From the NCBI GenBank assembly GCA_030603365.1, contig JAUVXV010000006.1, positions 110,306-174,305 of the forward strand: a stretch of DNA of 64,000 bases, given 5' to 3'. Source of the DNA: Candidatus Heimdallarchaeota archaeon (GTDB lineage Archaea > Asgardarchaeota > Heimdallarchaeia > Heimdallarchaeales > Heimdallarchaeaceae). Every line of letters starts with the position of its first letter. Within the stretch, counting starts at the first letter, position 1. Positions 34,457-42,510 of this stretch are shown piece after piece. A model generated the notes under the pieces. That model had not been told where the DNA came from. It saw only the letters and a list, made by a program, of their open reading frames with translations, and searched no databases. Position numbers and translations under genes: made by a program.

Positions 34457-36205
34457 ATGAATAAAAAAAAGTTTTTTGTTTTAATTAGTGTAAGTCTTTT
34501 CCTCTTAGGTTTTATTTGGAGTAATGGTTTCAAAGATAATGGTGTTATAGCTATAGATTATTCTGATAGTGTATTTAAAGAGAATCTAGATTCTTTAGAT
34601 ATGTCCAATAGAAAGTGGACACCAATACAAGTGGTGTCGACAGAGAGCACAGAGCCTTCTCGTTATCCTTCTGTTGCAGTGGATCAAGCTGGGAACATCC
34701 ATGTAGCCTGGGAAGATGGAACTGATTATAATGGGGCTGGACCACTTGCAGACATCTTCTATAAATCATGGGATGCTACTTCGCAAACATGGTCGATAAC
34801 TGAGGTAGTTTCAACAGAAAGTACAGGTGGTTCTACCTATCCTTCTCTTGCTGTGGATGCTGCAGGAAATGTGCACATAGCATGGTTAGATTGGACTGAT
34901 TATGCTGGGAGTGGACCAGATGATGATATCTTCTATAAATCAAGGGATGCTACTTCGCAGACATGGTCGATAACTGAAGTCGTTTCCACAGAAAGTACAG
35001 ATACTTCTTCTTATCCTTCTCTTGTAGCAGATGTTGGAGGGAATATCCACGTGGTTTGGCATGATCAGACAGATTATGCGGGGGCTGGAACAGATTCGGA
35101 TATTTTCTATAAATCAAGGGATACTACTTCGCAAACATGGTCAATAACTGAGATAGTATCGACAGAAAGTCCAGTTGGTTCTGAACATCCTTCTCTTGTT
35201 GTTGGTTCTACTGGTAATCTACATATTGCTTGGTACGATGGAACTGATTATGATGGGGCTGGAACAGACTGGGATATTTTCTATAAATCAAGGGATGCTA
35301 CTTCGCAGACATGGTCAATAATTGAGGTAGTATCCACAGCAAGTACAGATTTTTCATATCATCCTTCTATTGCAGTGGATCAAGCAGAGAATGTACATAT
35401 AACATGGTTTGATAGGACAGATTATACTGGAGCGGGAACAGATTGGGATATTTTCCATAATTTCAGGGACACCTCATCTCAATCTTGGAGGATAACACAA
35501 GTAGTATCATCAGAAAGCACGGGAGATTCTATGTATCCTTCTGTAGCAGTGGATCAAGCAGGGAATGTCCATGTGTTATGGGATGATAATACTGACTTAG
35601 GTTGTGGAACAGACTATGATATATTTTATAATACATGGGATGCTTCTTTGCAAATTTGGCTAACAACACAGTTGGTGTCAACAGAAAGCACAGAATATTC
35701 TCGTGAACCTTCTGTTGCAGTGGATCAAGCTAGAAATATCCATATGGTGTGGTATGATCAAACCAATTATACTGGGAGTGGAACGGATAATGATATTTTC
35801 TATAGACAGCTCATTGCTGCTCCTCCAGCTCCAGATTTAGCATTTATTCTTCCCAACCCTAGCTCTACTGGTGAAATTCATTTAGATTGGAATGATATAG
35901 CTAGTGTTTCAGAATACTATGTTTATCGTTCCTCCGCGTACATCTGGACAACAGAAGGTCTTTCACCCATAGATATAACTTCAGAGAATGATTATATCGA
36001 TAATATAGATACTAATGGTTTCTATTACTATACTATTGTTGCTAGTAATTTTGCTGGAAACAGCTCCCACTCTAATTGCCAATATGTTGAAGTCCAACTA
36101 GCTGTTCTTGATACTACTGAAGAGACTACTTTTACTACTGGTCTGATAGTATCTGTAACTCTGTTATTCATTGTCAAGTGGAGATTTCACACAAGGAAGA
36201 AATAA
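34457..36205 (+). CDS. Secreted Asp-box-like repeat protein, membrane anchored
   Basis: A 582-residue protein with a signal peptide, about seven tandem repeats of roughly 60 residues and a C-terminal membrane helix with a basic RFHTRKK tail. Each repeat runs W-x-I-T-E-VVSTEST-x5-YPS-x-AVD-x-AGN-x-H-x-AW-x-D-x-TDY-x-G-x-G-x-D-DIFYKS-RDATSQT. This is the look of a beta-propeller built from sialidase/Asp-box-type blades. A fibronectin-like segment follows at about 455-550. A paralogue lies at 47067-48524. A catalytic sialidase is unlikely, since no arginine triad is seen; carbohydrate or protein binding is more probable. Confidence 0.75.
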   Translation: MNKKKFFVLISVSLFLLGFIWSNGFKDNGVIAIDYSDSVFKENLDSLDMSNRKWTPIQVVSTESTEPSRYPSVAVDQAGNIHVAWEDGTDYNGAGPLADIFYKSWDATSQTWSITEVVSTESTGGSTYPSLAVDAAGNVHIAWLDWTDYAGSGPDDDIFYKSRDATSQTWSITEVVSTESTDTSSYPSLVADVGGNIHVVWHDQTDYAGAGTDSDIFYKSRDTTSQTWSITEIVSTESPVGSEHPSLVVGSTGNLHIAWYDGTDYDGAGTDWDIFYKSRDATSQTWSIIEVVSTASTDFSYHPSIAVDQAENVHITWFDRTDYTGAGTDWDIFHNFRDTSSQSWRITQVVSSESTGDSMYPSVAVDQAGNVHVLWDDNTDLGCGTDYDIFYNTWDASLQIWLTTQLVSTESTEYSREPSVAVDQARNIHMVWYDQTNYTGSGTDNDIFYRQLIAAPPAPDLAFILPNPSSTGEIHLDWNDIASVSEYYVYRSSAYIWTTEGLSPIDITSENDYIDNIDTNGFYYYTIVASNFAGNSSHSNCQYVEVQLAVLDTTEETTFTTGLIVSVTLLFIVKWRFHTRKK

Positions 36206-36210
36206 TCTAA

Positions 36211-36243
36211 ACTAGCTTACCAAGCTAGTACTCTTTTTTCCCC
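36211..36243 (+). terminator. Perfect 8-bp palindromic terminator
   Basis: ACTAGCTT (36211-36218), loop ACC, AAGCTAGT (36222-36229), then CTCTTTTTT. It starts six bases after the stop of the Asp-box-like protein and overlaps the 3' end of the methyltransferase fragment on the other strand. A CTAG-centred palindrome also follows the paralogue at 48.5 kb. Confidence 0.65.
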
Positions 36244-36463
36244 TTTCAATCTGACTATTTAATATCTCTATACCATAGGTTTTGTAACCTTCACGATGGA
36301 AAATCGCTAAAGGAGGAATTCCTCCACCTGCTCCACAGTCAAGTATCTTTTTGGGTAAGGGACTCTTATTGCATTCATTCAAGAAATCAAACAATGGTGT
36401 ATCTCTTCGATGTAGGGTCATATTATTCACTAGTCTGGTATTTACTAGCCAATCGAATCTCAA
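36212..36463 (-). pseudogene. N-terminal fragment of a class I SAM methyltransferase
   Basis: An 83-residue frame holding only the start of a methyltransferase: LLDCGAGGG-type motif I (ILDCGAGGGIPPLAIF) and the acidic end of strand 2 (GIEILNSQIE). Class I methyltransferases need 180 or more residues, so two thirds are missing. The frame ends in the terminator of the neighbouring convergent gene, as though a rearrangement or deletion joined the two. It is probably not functional. Confidence 0.7.
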
Positions 36464-36523
36464 ACCTGTATTTACTTTATGCAGTTAATTGTTGATTTGA
36501 AAAAAAGAACTATAAGAAGAACA

Positions 36524-37546
36524 TTATTCTTCGCTCTTCTTCTTTGCTAGATTTTCATCCACTATTGATACTATTCTTTTCTTGAAGAGTTCTTTAGCTT
36601 TTATCTGTTCTTCTTCGGTTAGAAACTTCTCCTCTATTCTTTGAGCATATTTCTTCAAGATATTAGCTATTAACTTTTCCCTTACCTTAGCAAAGTCAGC
36701 TACCTTTGGTTCTACTGCTTCCTCTACTGGTTGTTCTATAACTTGTTCAACCACTTCTGGGGACTTTACAATCTCTTCAACTGGTTCCTCAACAACCTCT
36801 TCTGAAACTTCTTTTGCAGTCTCAAGAATCTCATAAGCACCGACTACTTTAGATTCTACTTCCACTTCTTTAACTACCTCAATCACTTCCTCAACTGGGT
36901 CCTCAACGACTTCTACTGGTTCTTCAGTTATCTCTGCAATTTCTTCTGCTGCTTCAACTTCTGCTGCTTCTTTCTCTTCTACAAGAACCTTAGCGATTAA
37001 AATACCTATTTGTGCATCAATTCTTCCAACTGCTTCATCAACTAGTTTGGCAATAGCTTTTTTTGCTAATCCCATTGCTTTTTCCTTTACAATTTCTTGA
37101 TCTGGTAGAACAGATTCAATCTTTGGACCTACAGAATGCATAATGAAATTAATGATAGGTTCTTCAATTTTATCTAGACCTAATTCTTTGATAGTCTCAA
37201 GATTTAGATTAACTGGCTCAAGTTCTACTAGTTTCAGCTTGATTTCTGCTTCTAGTTCCTCAATTTCCTTTTGTAACTTTTCTTTTTTCTCGTCCTCAGT
37301 TTCTTCATCGTCTATTTTCTTTTGTTTCTTGTCTTGTCTCCATTTGTTCTTGACCATAGTTTTGTTTTTCTTCTTGGTCAGTTCCTTCAGTTTGTCTGAA
37401 TATCTTTCTACAAAAGGAGGGATATAGTCTTCGATGAGTTTCTTTATCTCGATAACCATCTCGTCATCAACAGGATTCTTAGGAACCTCAACCTTTGGGA
37501 TATCTTTAGGAATATCTTTGGCTTTATCTTTCATTTTCTTAAACAA
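36524..37546 (-). CDS. Acidic coiled-coil protein with Glu/Val/Pro repeats
   Basis: A 340-residue protein with no signal peptide or membrane segment. It has a lysine/proline N-terminus (DIPKDIPKVEVPKNP), a coiled coil at about 75-115 (KKEKLQKEIEELEAEIKLK), a helical middle, then a low-complexity VEEPVEE-type region at about 205-275 and a basic helical end. A TTG at 37546 follows GGTGAATAAG at a good distance; ATG 37534 is the alternative. The function is unknown; a scaffold or cell-structure role would fit such a composition. Confidence 0.55.
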   Translation of the reverse strand: MFKKMKDKAKDIPKDIPKVEVPKNPVDDEMVIEIKKLIEDYIPPFVERYSDKLKELTKKKNKTMVKNKWRQDKKQKKIDDEETEDEKKEKLQKEIEELEAEIKLKLVELEPVNLNLETIKELGLDKIEEPIINFIMHSVGPKIESVLPDQEIVKEKAMGLAKKAIAKLVDEAVGRIDAQIGILIAKVLVEEKEAAEVEAAEEIAEITEEPVEVVEDPVEEVIEVVKEVEVESKVVGAYEILETAKEVSEEVVEEPVEEIVKSPEVVEQVIEQPVEEAVEPKVADFAKVREKLIANILKKYAQRIEEKFLTEEEQIKAKELFKKRIVSIVDENLAKKKSEE

Positions 37547-37731
37547 ACTTATTCACCTCTTAATTTTTCTCATGAAATTAAATTAATTATTAATCAAATA
37601 TTAAATAAGACCACCTCGATAATAACTGTTTTGGATACAATCAAATCCGAACAAAATAATATACAACTACAAGAAAATTAGATTTGAAGTGAAAAAAGAA
37701 AAAGAAAAAAGAAAGAGAAGGTTTAATCCTT

Positions 37732-38112
37732 TTATTCAATAATTATGGGTTCTTTAATTGTGGTATCCTTTTCAAAAGTTGCTAAGAAGAAATAAGTTGT
37801 CAATGTAATTGCACCTTTTGGACACACATCTTCGCACAACGCACAGAAACAACATTTTCCCAGATCCACTTGTGGATAAGTTTTGGGATATTTCTCTTTG
37901 AGCTCTGGAGGGACTTCAACCATCATTATTGCTCTATTTGGGCAAATTCTTGCACAAGCTCCACAAGATATACATTCATCTATATCTAGATGGTGCTCCC
38001 CTCGATTCCTTTCTGGAATCTCTACTACTTCCTGCGGAAACATTACAGTCATTGGCTTCTTGAAAAGGTTCTTGAAAACTTCTTTAACTGGACCTATTTT
38101 CATTTTCATCAT
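37732..38112 (-). CDS. NuoI/HyfH-like two-cluster ferredoxin subunit
   Basis: A 126-residue protein with two 4Fe-4S motifs, CISCGACARICP and CCFCALCEDVCP, at the spacing used by complex I NuoI and group 4 hydrogenase ferredoxin subunits. It passes electrons to the NuoB-like subunit. It is the last gene of the NuoB-C-D-I-like run and starts 1 base after the NuoD-like stop. Two short in-frame ATGs near the start make the exact N-terminus uncertain by a few residues. Confidence 0.85.
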   Translation of the reverse strand: MMKMKIGPVKEVFKNLFKKPMTVMFPQEVVEIPERNRGEHHLDIDECISCGACARICPNRAIMMVEVPPELKEKYPKTYPQVDLGKCCFCALCEDVCPKGAITLTTYFFLATFEKDTTIKEPIIIE

Positions 38113-38113
38113 C

Positions 38114-39232
38114 TCACCTATCTACATCAGCTGGGCACTGATACAAACTCCAATAAATAGCAGGAAGATCTGCGTAGTCTACACCTGTTAACAGTCGCTC
38201 TAAAATTGGTATCATATGAGAAAATGATGGACCACGTATTTTTACTCTGTAAGGCGTTTTTTCACCAGTTGCTACCATATAGAAGGCCCCTTCACCACGA
38301 GACAGTTCATTGCGAACGTAGGTTTCACCTTTTGCTTTTCGAAATTGTACTGTTGGTTTGAGGTTAGGAGTCCTCACTTCTCCTTTTGGTAATCTGTCTA
38401 CTGCTTGAGTTATAATTTTCATGCTCTCCTCTATTTCTTCTAAACCAATACGGAATCGATGAAAAGCATCACCTTCGTCATACACTGGAATATTAAAGTC
38501 TAGCTGATCATATATCTCATAGGGGTCATCTCGTCTGACATCTGCAGCAACTCCACATCCACGTAAAATTGGACCAGTAGCTCCATACTTAATGGCTTCT
38601 TCCTTTGTTAAAACCCCGATATCCTTAAATCGTGCCATCCAAGCAAGGTTTTCTGTTGAAGCAAATTTTCTCATATAGTCTACTTTGTCTAGTACAGCTA
38701 AAATTTTCTTTTCAGCTTTTTCAGGTAAATCTTTTCTAACTCCTCCTGGACAAATGTAACCAGCTGGATATACTCTTCCACCTGTTATCATGTTGAAAAC
38801 ATCCAAGATATAATCTCTGTACCCCATAGCAACGTTGAAACCGGTCATAAATCCTGTTCCTAATGACATCACCGCATACCAAATAAAATGAGACTGAATT
38901 CTTGAGAGTTCAGCTAGAATAACTCGTATGTATTTAGCTCTTTCTGGAACATCATACTCCATCAGATTATCAACTGCTTCAGCATGAACTAAGTTCCATT
39001 GTAAAGGTTCTAAAACACACACTCTATCAGATAAAACAGAGTTCTGCATCGGATCACGGTATTCCATCAGTTTTTCAAAACCACGATGAAGGTATCCGGG
39101 ATCAGCTGTAGCTTTTAGTACTCTCTCACCACGCATTTCAACTTTAACAGAAAAGTTTCCAGACCCTGGATGAGCAGGACCAAAAAACATGGCAAAGTCG
39201 CCTACATCGTATTTCTGCTGTTTGTTGGTCAT
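38114..39232 (-). CDS. NuoD-like / group 4 hydrogenase-like large subunit with altered metal ligands
   Basis: A 372-residue member of the NuoD / energy-converting hydrogenase large subunit family (GPAHPGSGNF, GYLHRGFEK, RIQSHFIW, YPAGYICPGGVRKDLP). Hydrogenases bind NiFe through RxCGxC near the N-terminus and DPCxxC near the C-terminus. Here the matching sites are R-V-C72-V-L-E75 and C366-P-A-D369: one Cys of each pair remains and the other is Glu or Asp. True NiFe binding is therefore unlikely; the protein resembles hydrogenase-related (Ehr) or Nuo-type subunits. It overlaps or abuts nuoC- and nuoI-like genes. Confidence 0.85.
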   Translation of the reverse strand: MTNKQQKYDVGDFAMFFGPAHPGSGNFSVKVEMRGERVLKATADPGYLHRGFEKLMEYRDPMQNSVLSDRVCVLEPLQWNLVHAEAVDNLMEYDVPERAKYIRVILAELSRIQSHFIWYAVMSLGTGFMTGFNVAMGYRDYILDVFNMITGGRVYPAGYICPGGVRKDLPEKAEKKILAVLDKVDYMRKFASTENLAWMARFKDIGVLTKEEAIKYGATGPILRGCGVAADVRRDDPYEIYDQLDFNIPVYDEGDAFHRFRIGLEEIEESMKIITQAVDRLPKGEVRTPNLKPTVQFRKAKGETYVRNELSRGEGAFYMVATGEKTPYRVKIRGPSFSHMIPILERLLTGVDYADLPAIYWSLYQCPADVDR

Positions 39233-39753
39233 TTTTTCACCTCAAAATAAGCTTTTTCTCTTGGGTTTTCCTCATCATAAAGTTCCTTCAGAGTATATTC
39301 CCGCCAATTGAAATCTTTCAGAAATGGTGGTGGTCCTTTCCAATCCTCTAGGAACAAGGGAGTAAGATTAGAATTACCCTTAAAATCTATTCCAAATAGT
39401 TCGTGGCATTCCCGTTCACATGTTTCAGCATATGTATCCCAGATGGAGTTAATAGAGGAGATGGAAGGTTTGTTTCTATCAATCTTGGTTTTAATGCTAA
39501 GTAAGGAATTATATTTGTAAGACCAAAGATGATATACTAGTTCAAACCTTCCTTCCTCTAACCAATCTACTGCAGAAATAGTAGAAAGGTGTTCAAATCC
39601 CATCTGTTGTGCTTTCAGACAAGTGTCAACTACTTTTGATGAGTCAATTGTAACCCATAGTCTACGATCAGTCTTGAGTACAACAGAAGCGTCAAGTTCA
39701 GAGCTCAATTTCTCCACAATATCGGTCTTTTTTTCTTGTTCTATCGCTGTCAT
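39229..39753 (-). CDS. NuoC-like subunit
   Basis: A 174-residue protein with the NuoC 30-kDa subunit pattern: TISAVDWLEEGRFELVYHL, and the signature ECERECHELFGIDFKGN followed by PLFLEDWKGPPPFLKDF. It bridges the NuoB- and NuoD-like subunits. The stop overlaps the NuoD-like start by ATGA. ATG 39753, just after a GTGAG site, is more likely than the GTG at 39762. Family membership is clear; the electron acceptor of the complex is not. Confidence 0.85.
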   Translation of the reverse strand: MTAIEQEKKTDIVEKLSSELDASVVLKTDRRLWVTIDSSKVVDTCLKAQQMGFEHLSTISAVDWLEEGRFELVYHLWSYKYNSLLSIKTKIDRNKPSISSINSIWDTYAETCERECHELFGIDFKGNSNLTPLFLEDWKGPPPFLKDFNWREYTLKELYDEENPREKAYFEVKK

Positions 39754-39758
39754 TTTTC

Positions 39759-40190
39759 TCACTTATCCGGAAGTTCTTCTACATGCTCAAAAACTTTAAA
39801 AACCGCATCATAAATCGCCTCAGGTCTTGGAGGACACCCTGGAATGTACATAAAGACGGGTAAATAGTCCTCTAGCCTTTTAATTGTATTATAAGAATCC
39901 CAATACATTCCTCCGGTTATAGTGCATGAACCCAATGCAAAAACAAATTTTGGATTACCCATCTGTTCATAAATTTGTTGAGCTCTTTTGATCGATTTAG
40001 GAGTCTGATATCCTGCTATAAACAAGGCATCAGCTTTCCTTGGAGAGTTTACTGCTTTCATTCCAAAACGTTCCATATCCCATCTGGATCCTACAACTGG
40101 ACATAGTTCAGTAAAACCACAAGAATTGAACCAGTTAAAGACCCAAACGGCCCTAACAAATTTTCTCATTACCTTCTTCTTAGTTATCAT
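39759..40190 (-). CDS. NuoB-like iron-sulphur subunit
   Basis: A protein of about 143 residues with the NuoB / hydrogenase small subunit pattern: FNWFNSCGFTELCP, RWDMERFGM, GSCTITGGMYWDSY and PGCPPRPEAI. In NuoB the first cluster ligands are adjacent CC; here the second Cys is Gly and another Cys stands five residues on, so the 4Fe-4S ligation differs slightly. A TTG frame opens at 40244; ATG 40190 or 40169 each have a ribosome site, and I give the longer. It is the first gene of the run. No NuoA, H, J-N membrane subunits are in the window. Confidence 0.8.
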   Translation of the reverse strand: MITKKKVMRKFVRAVWVFNWFNSCGFTELCPVVGSRWDMERFGMKAVNSPRKADALFIAGYQTPKSIKRAQQIYEQMGNPKFVFALGSCTITGGMYWDSYNTIKRLEDYLPVFMYIPGCPPRPEAIYDAVFKVFEHVEELPDK

Positions 40191-40493
40191 GCAATCACTT
40201 GCTTTGAATAAAAACCTATTGAGAACTAGCGTTATTTTTCTCAATAAATGTTTAAAAAATCTCTATTCAACATATAATTATATGGGTCAAATCATATACC
40301 AAAAACGATAAGTATAAGCCCCCAGTGATAAATATAGAAGAATGATGATAACTATAAATATCAGCTTTTAATTATAGTCGACCGTCTAGTTGTATGAATA
40401 ATTATTCATAGAATATTTCTAATAGTGGACCCATATATATGTAAAACAGTAAAGTTTTTACTATTTAGATATAGAAATAGAAAGGTGACAAGT

Positions 40494-40679
40494 TTGAGTT
40501 CTAATTACGACAAAGAAAGACCTGTTAGGGGTAATGGACAACAGATAGGAAGGCCTGGTTTAGGACCTAATGGAATGTGCAAATGTTCTTCTTGCAAGCA
40601 CACAATTCCGCACCAGAGAGGCACTCCATGCACTAAAAATCCATGCCCTAAATGTGGTGCAATAATGTATAGAGAATGA
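40494..40679 (+). CDS. Small Cys-rich metal-binding protein (CxCxxC...PHxRGxPC...CPxCG)
   Basis: A 61-residue protein read from TTG 40494, which follows AAAGGTGAC; the longer frame from ATG 40425 has a non-conserved first part. The core CKCSSC-KHTIPHQRGTPC-x5-CPKCGAIMYRE is a small family found in archaea and bacteria beside iron-sulphur or molybdenum cofactor genes. It probably binds zinc or iron. It is divergent to the NuoB-like gene and could share a control region, though a direct link is inference. Confidence 0.6.
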   Translation: MSSNYDKERPVRGNGQQIGRPGLGPNGMCKCSSCKHTIPHQRGTPCTKNPCPKCGAIMYRE

Positions 40680-40828
40680 TATCGCTTTTGATCTGAGTAT
40701 CTTCTCTAAACAAATTTAAATCCATGAAATCGAAGTGAAATGTTTTGGAATTGTTATTAATCCTTCTAACCATAGGTTTTAAGCCTTTAGGCAAAAAATA
40801 GATATACAACTTCAGATTAATATAATTC

Positions 40829-41776
40829 ATGCACATAGGTTTACACATAGGTAAATTTCACTGGCCTGGAAGTCCAGAGAATATTTCGGATAAGCTTAAA
40901 GAAATTGCTAAAGTAGCTGATGAAGCTGGTTTCTATAGTATCTGGGTTATGGATCATGTTTTTCAATTAGGTGCTCAATTTGGTTCAGTCCATGGTCCTG
41001 AAGAAGAAGAGATGTTAGAAGCTTATTCAACTATTGCTTACTTAGCTGGTGTTACCAAGAAAATCAAAGTGGGTGTACAAGTAAGTTGTAATTTCTTTAG
41101 GAATCCTGCCCTTCTTATCAAGATGATGACAACTATTGATGTTCTATCTAAGGGAAGAACATATTTTGGTATAGGTGCAGGTTGGTTTGAAAGAGAAACA
41201 GTAGGATATGGTTATGATTTTCCGTCTTTAAAAGAGCGTTTTGAAAGGCTAGAAGAGATACTAAAAATAGCCAAACACATGTGGTCTGGAAACACAGACC
41301 CTTTTGAAGGAAAGTATTTCAGTCTCAAAGAACCTTTAAACAATCCTCCCCCAGTTAGTAAACCTCATCCCCCTATTTTAATTGGAGGATCAGGAGAGAA
41401 GAAAACTCTAAGATTTGTTGCTAAGTATGCTGATGCTTGTAATATTGTTCTTGGTACTACCATTAAGAATGCAGGACGTTTAACTGGAGAGGATATAACA
41501 TGGGAGAGTAATGTGGAACGCTTAAAGCACAAATATGCTGTTCTCAAACAACACTGTGAAGATGTAGGAAGACCATATGATGAGATAGAAAAAACTGTTA
41601 CTACTTACATTCAAATATCTCCTGATGCAATGACTGCTCAAGATGTTATTGAAATATGCAAGAAATTGAATGATGCTGGATGTGAGCACGTTGTCTTTAA
41701 TATGCCTAATGTTCATGAGATAAAGCCGCTCAAAATAATGGGCAAAGAAGTCATTCCAAAGGTGCTGAATCTTTAA
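40829..41776 (+). CDS. Luciferase-like (LLM class) F420-dependent oxidoreductase
   Basis: A 315-residue TIM-barrel protein of the bacterial-luciferase-like family. Visible blocks are LKEIAKVADEAGFYSIWVMDHVFQ, a GVQVSCNFFRNPALLIKMMTTID segment, GAGWFERETVGYGYDFPS, and PPILIGGSGEKKTLRFVAKYAD. Such proteins use F420 or FMN to oxidise or reduce small molecules; this variant type (TIGR03560-like) is usually F420-linked in archaea. The substrate is unknown. It stands alone and follows a CATAGG-rich leader without a clear ribosome site, so it may be leaderless. Confidence 0.85.
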   Translation: MHIGLHIGKFHWPGSPENISDKLKEIAKVADEAGFYSIWVMDHVFQLGAQFGSVHGPEEEEMLEAYSTIAYLAGVTKKIKVGVQVSCNFFRNPALLIKMMTTIDVLSKGRTYFGIGAGWFERETVGYGYDFPSLKERFERLEEILKIAKHMWSGNTDPFEGKYFSLKEPLNNPPPVSKPHPPILIGGSGEKKTLRFVAKYADACNIVLGTTIKNAGRLTGEDITWESNVERLKHKYAVLKQHCEDVGRPYDEIEKTVTTYIQISPDAMTAQDVIEICKKLNDAGCEHVVFNMPNVHEIKPLKIMGKEVIPKVLNL

Positions 41777-41806
41777 GATAGATTTTAATCATTTAGAAGA
41801 AAACTT

Positions 41807-42289
41807 CTATTTCTTCTTCTTTGAATGAATCTCTTTTTCTTTCTTTCTCAAGAAAGCTAACGATATCATTGTTCTATGATTACTAATATTGGTCACAACA
41901 GACCAAGCGTTGTGAACACCTTTAGCTTTAATTCTATTTGGTAATCCTTCTACAGTGAAATTGGCGTAGATTGCTGGTATCCCCTCCCCTGGATATTCAC
42001 ACATATCTAAATATTCATCTTCTTGAATTAATCGAATTTCTGAGAGAAGGTCTCCTGTTTTGTCAAAATCATCTGCTGCAACAAATTCAGCATAGGGGTA
42101 ACCATCAATAAAAACGACTATTCTCTTTCTGTTCAAACCATATGTTTCTCTTTCTGTGTGACCAATCTCAACATCATGCTTTCCACTATCATCTAGTGCA
42201 ATATATTGGATTAAAGTATAGTTCTCTTTATGGTCAAACCATTGATATTCGAAATTCTCCTTAACACCTAAAAAGCTTATAATTTTCAT
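41807..42289 (-). CDS. Uncharacterised soluble protein
   Basis: A 160-residue protein without signal peptide, membrane segment or catalytic motif that I know. It is beta-rich in the first 110 residues (KRIVVFIDGYPYAEFVAADDF) and ends in a very basic tail (RKKEKEIHSKKKK). A ribosome site TGGTGAAAAA precedes the ATG. It is next to the left end of the IS607-type element. No function can be proposed. Confidence 0.5.
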   Translation of the reverse strand: MKIISFLGVKENFEYQWFDHKENYTLIQYIALDDSGKHDVEIGHTERETYGLNRKRIVVFIDGYPYAEFVAADDFDKTGDLLSEIRLIQEDEYLDMCEYPGEGIPAIYANFTVEGLPNRIKAKGVHNAWSVVTNISNHRTMISLAFLRKKEKEIHSKKKK

Positions 42290-42358
42290 TTTTTCACCAT
42301 TTAATACTAAACATTAGAATCTAATACTTAAAATTCTTTGGAATAACGGAACTGAAGA

Positions 42359-42385
42359 AGATTTTTCCTTGAAGGAAAAAAATCT
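42359..42385 (-). terminator. Strong A/T-rich hairpin between the TnpB gene and the 160-residue gene
   Basis: AGATTTTTCCTT and AAGGAAAAAAATCT form a stem of about nine or more pairs with a minimal loop. On the minus strand it ends the region downstream of TnpB, and it may end an omega-RNA-type transcript. Confidence 0.5.
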
Positions 42386-42429
42386 AGAAATGAAACGTAC
42401 TTCAACTATCAATCTAATTTCTGCCCACA

Positions 42430-42510
42430 CACGTTATGAAACTTGGTTAAACTTGCCAGAAGGCGTATAACCGTCGTTTAAGTGGATCCCCTACACGTGT
42501 GTTGAGGGGA
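42430..42510 (-). ncRNA. Candidate omega (reRNA) 3' region of TnpB
   Basis: TnpB guide RNAs come from the 3' end of the tnpB gene and the DNA after it. Here ACACACGT near 42432 and ACGTGTGT near 42495 can pair over about 60 bases, and CCCC-ACACGTGT-GGGG forms a smaller hairpin around the stop codon. Inference from structure and position only. Confidence 0.25.

Noticed and set aside
34457..36205. Active sialidase
   Set aside because: Asp-box-like repeats are present but no catalytic arginine triad or Tyr/Glu pair is visible, so only the fold is claimed.
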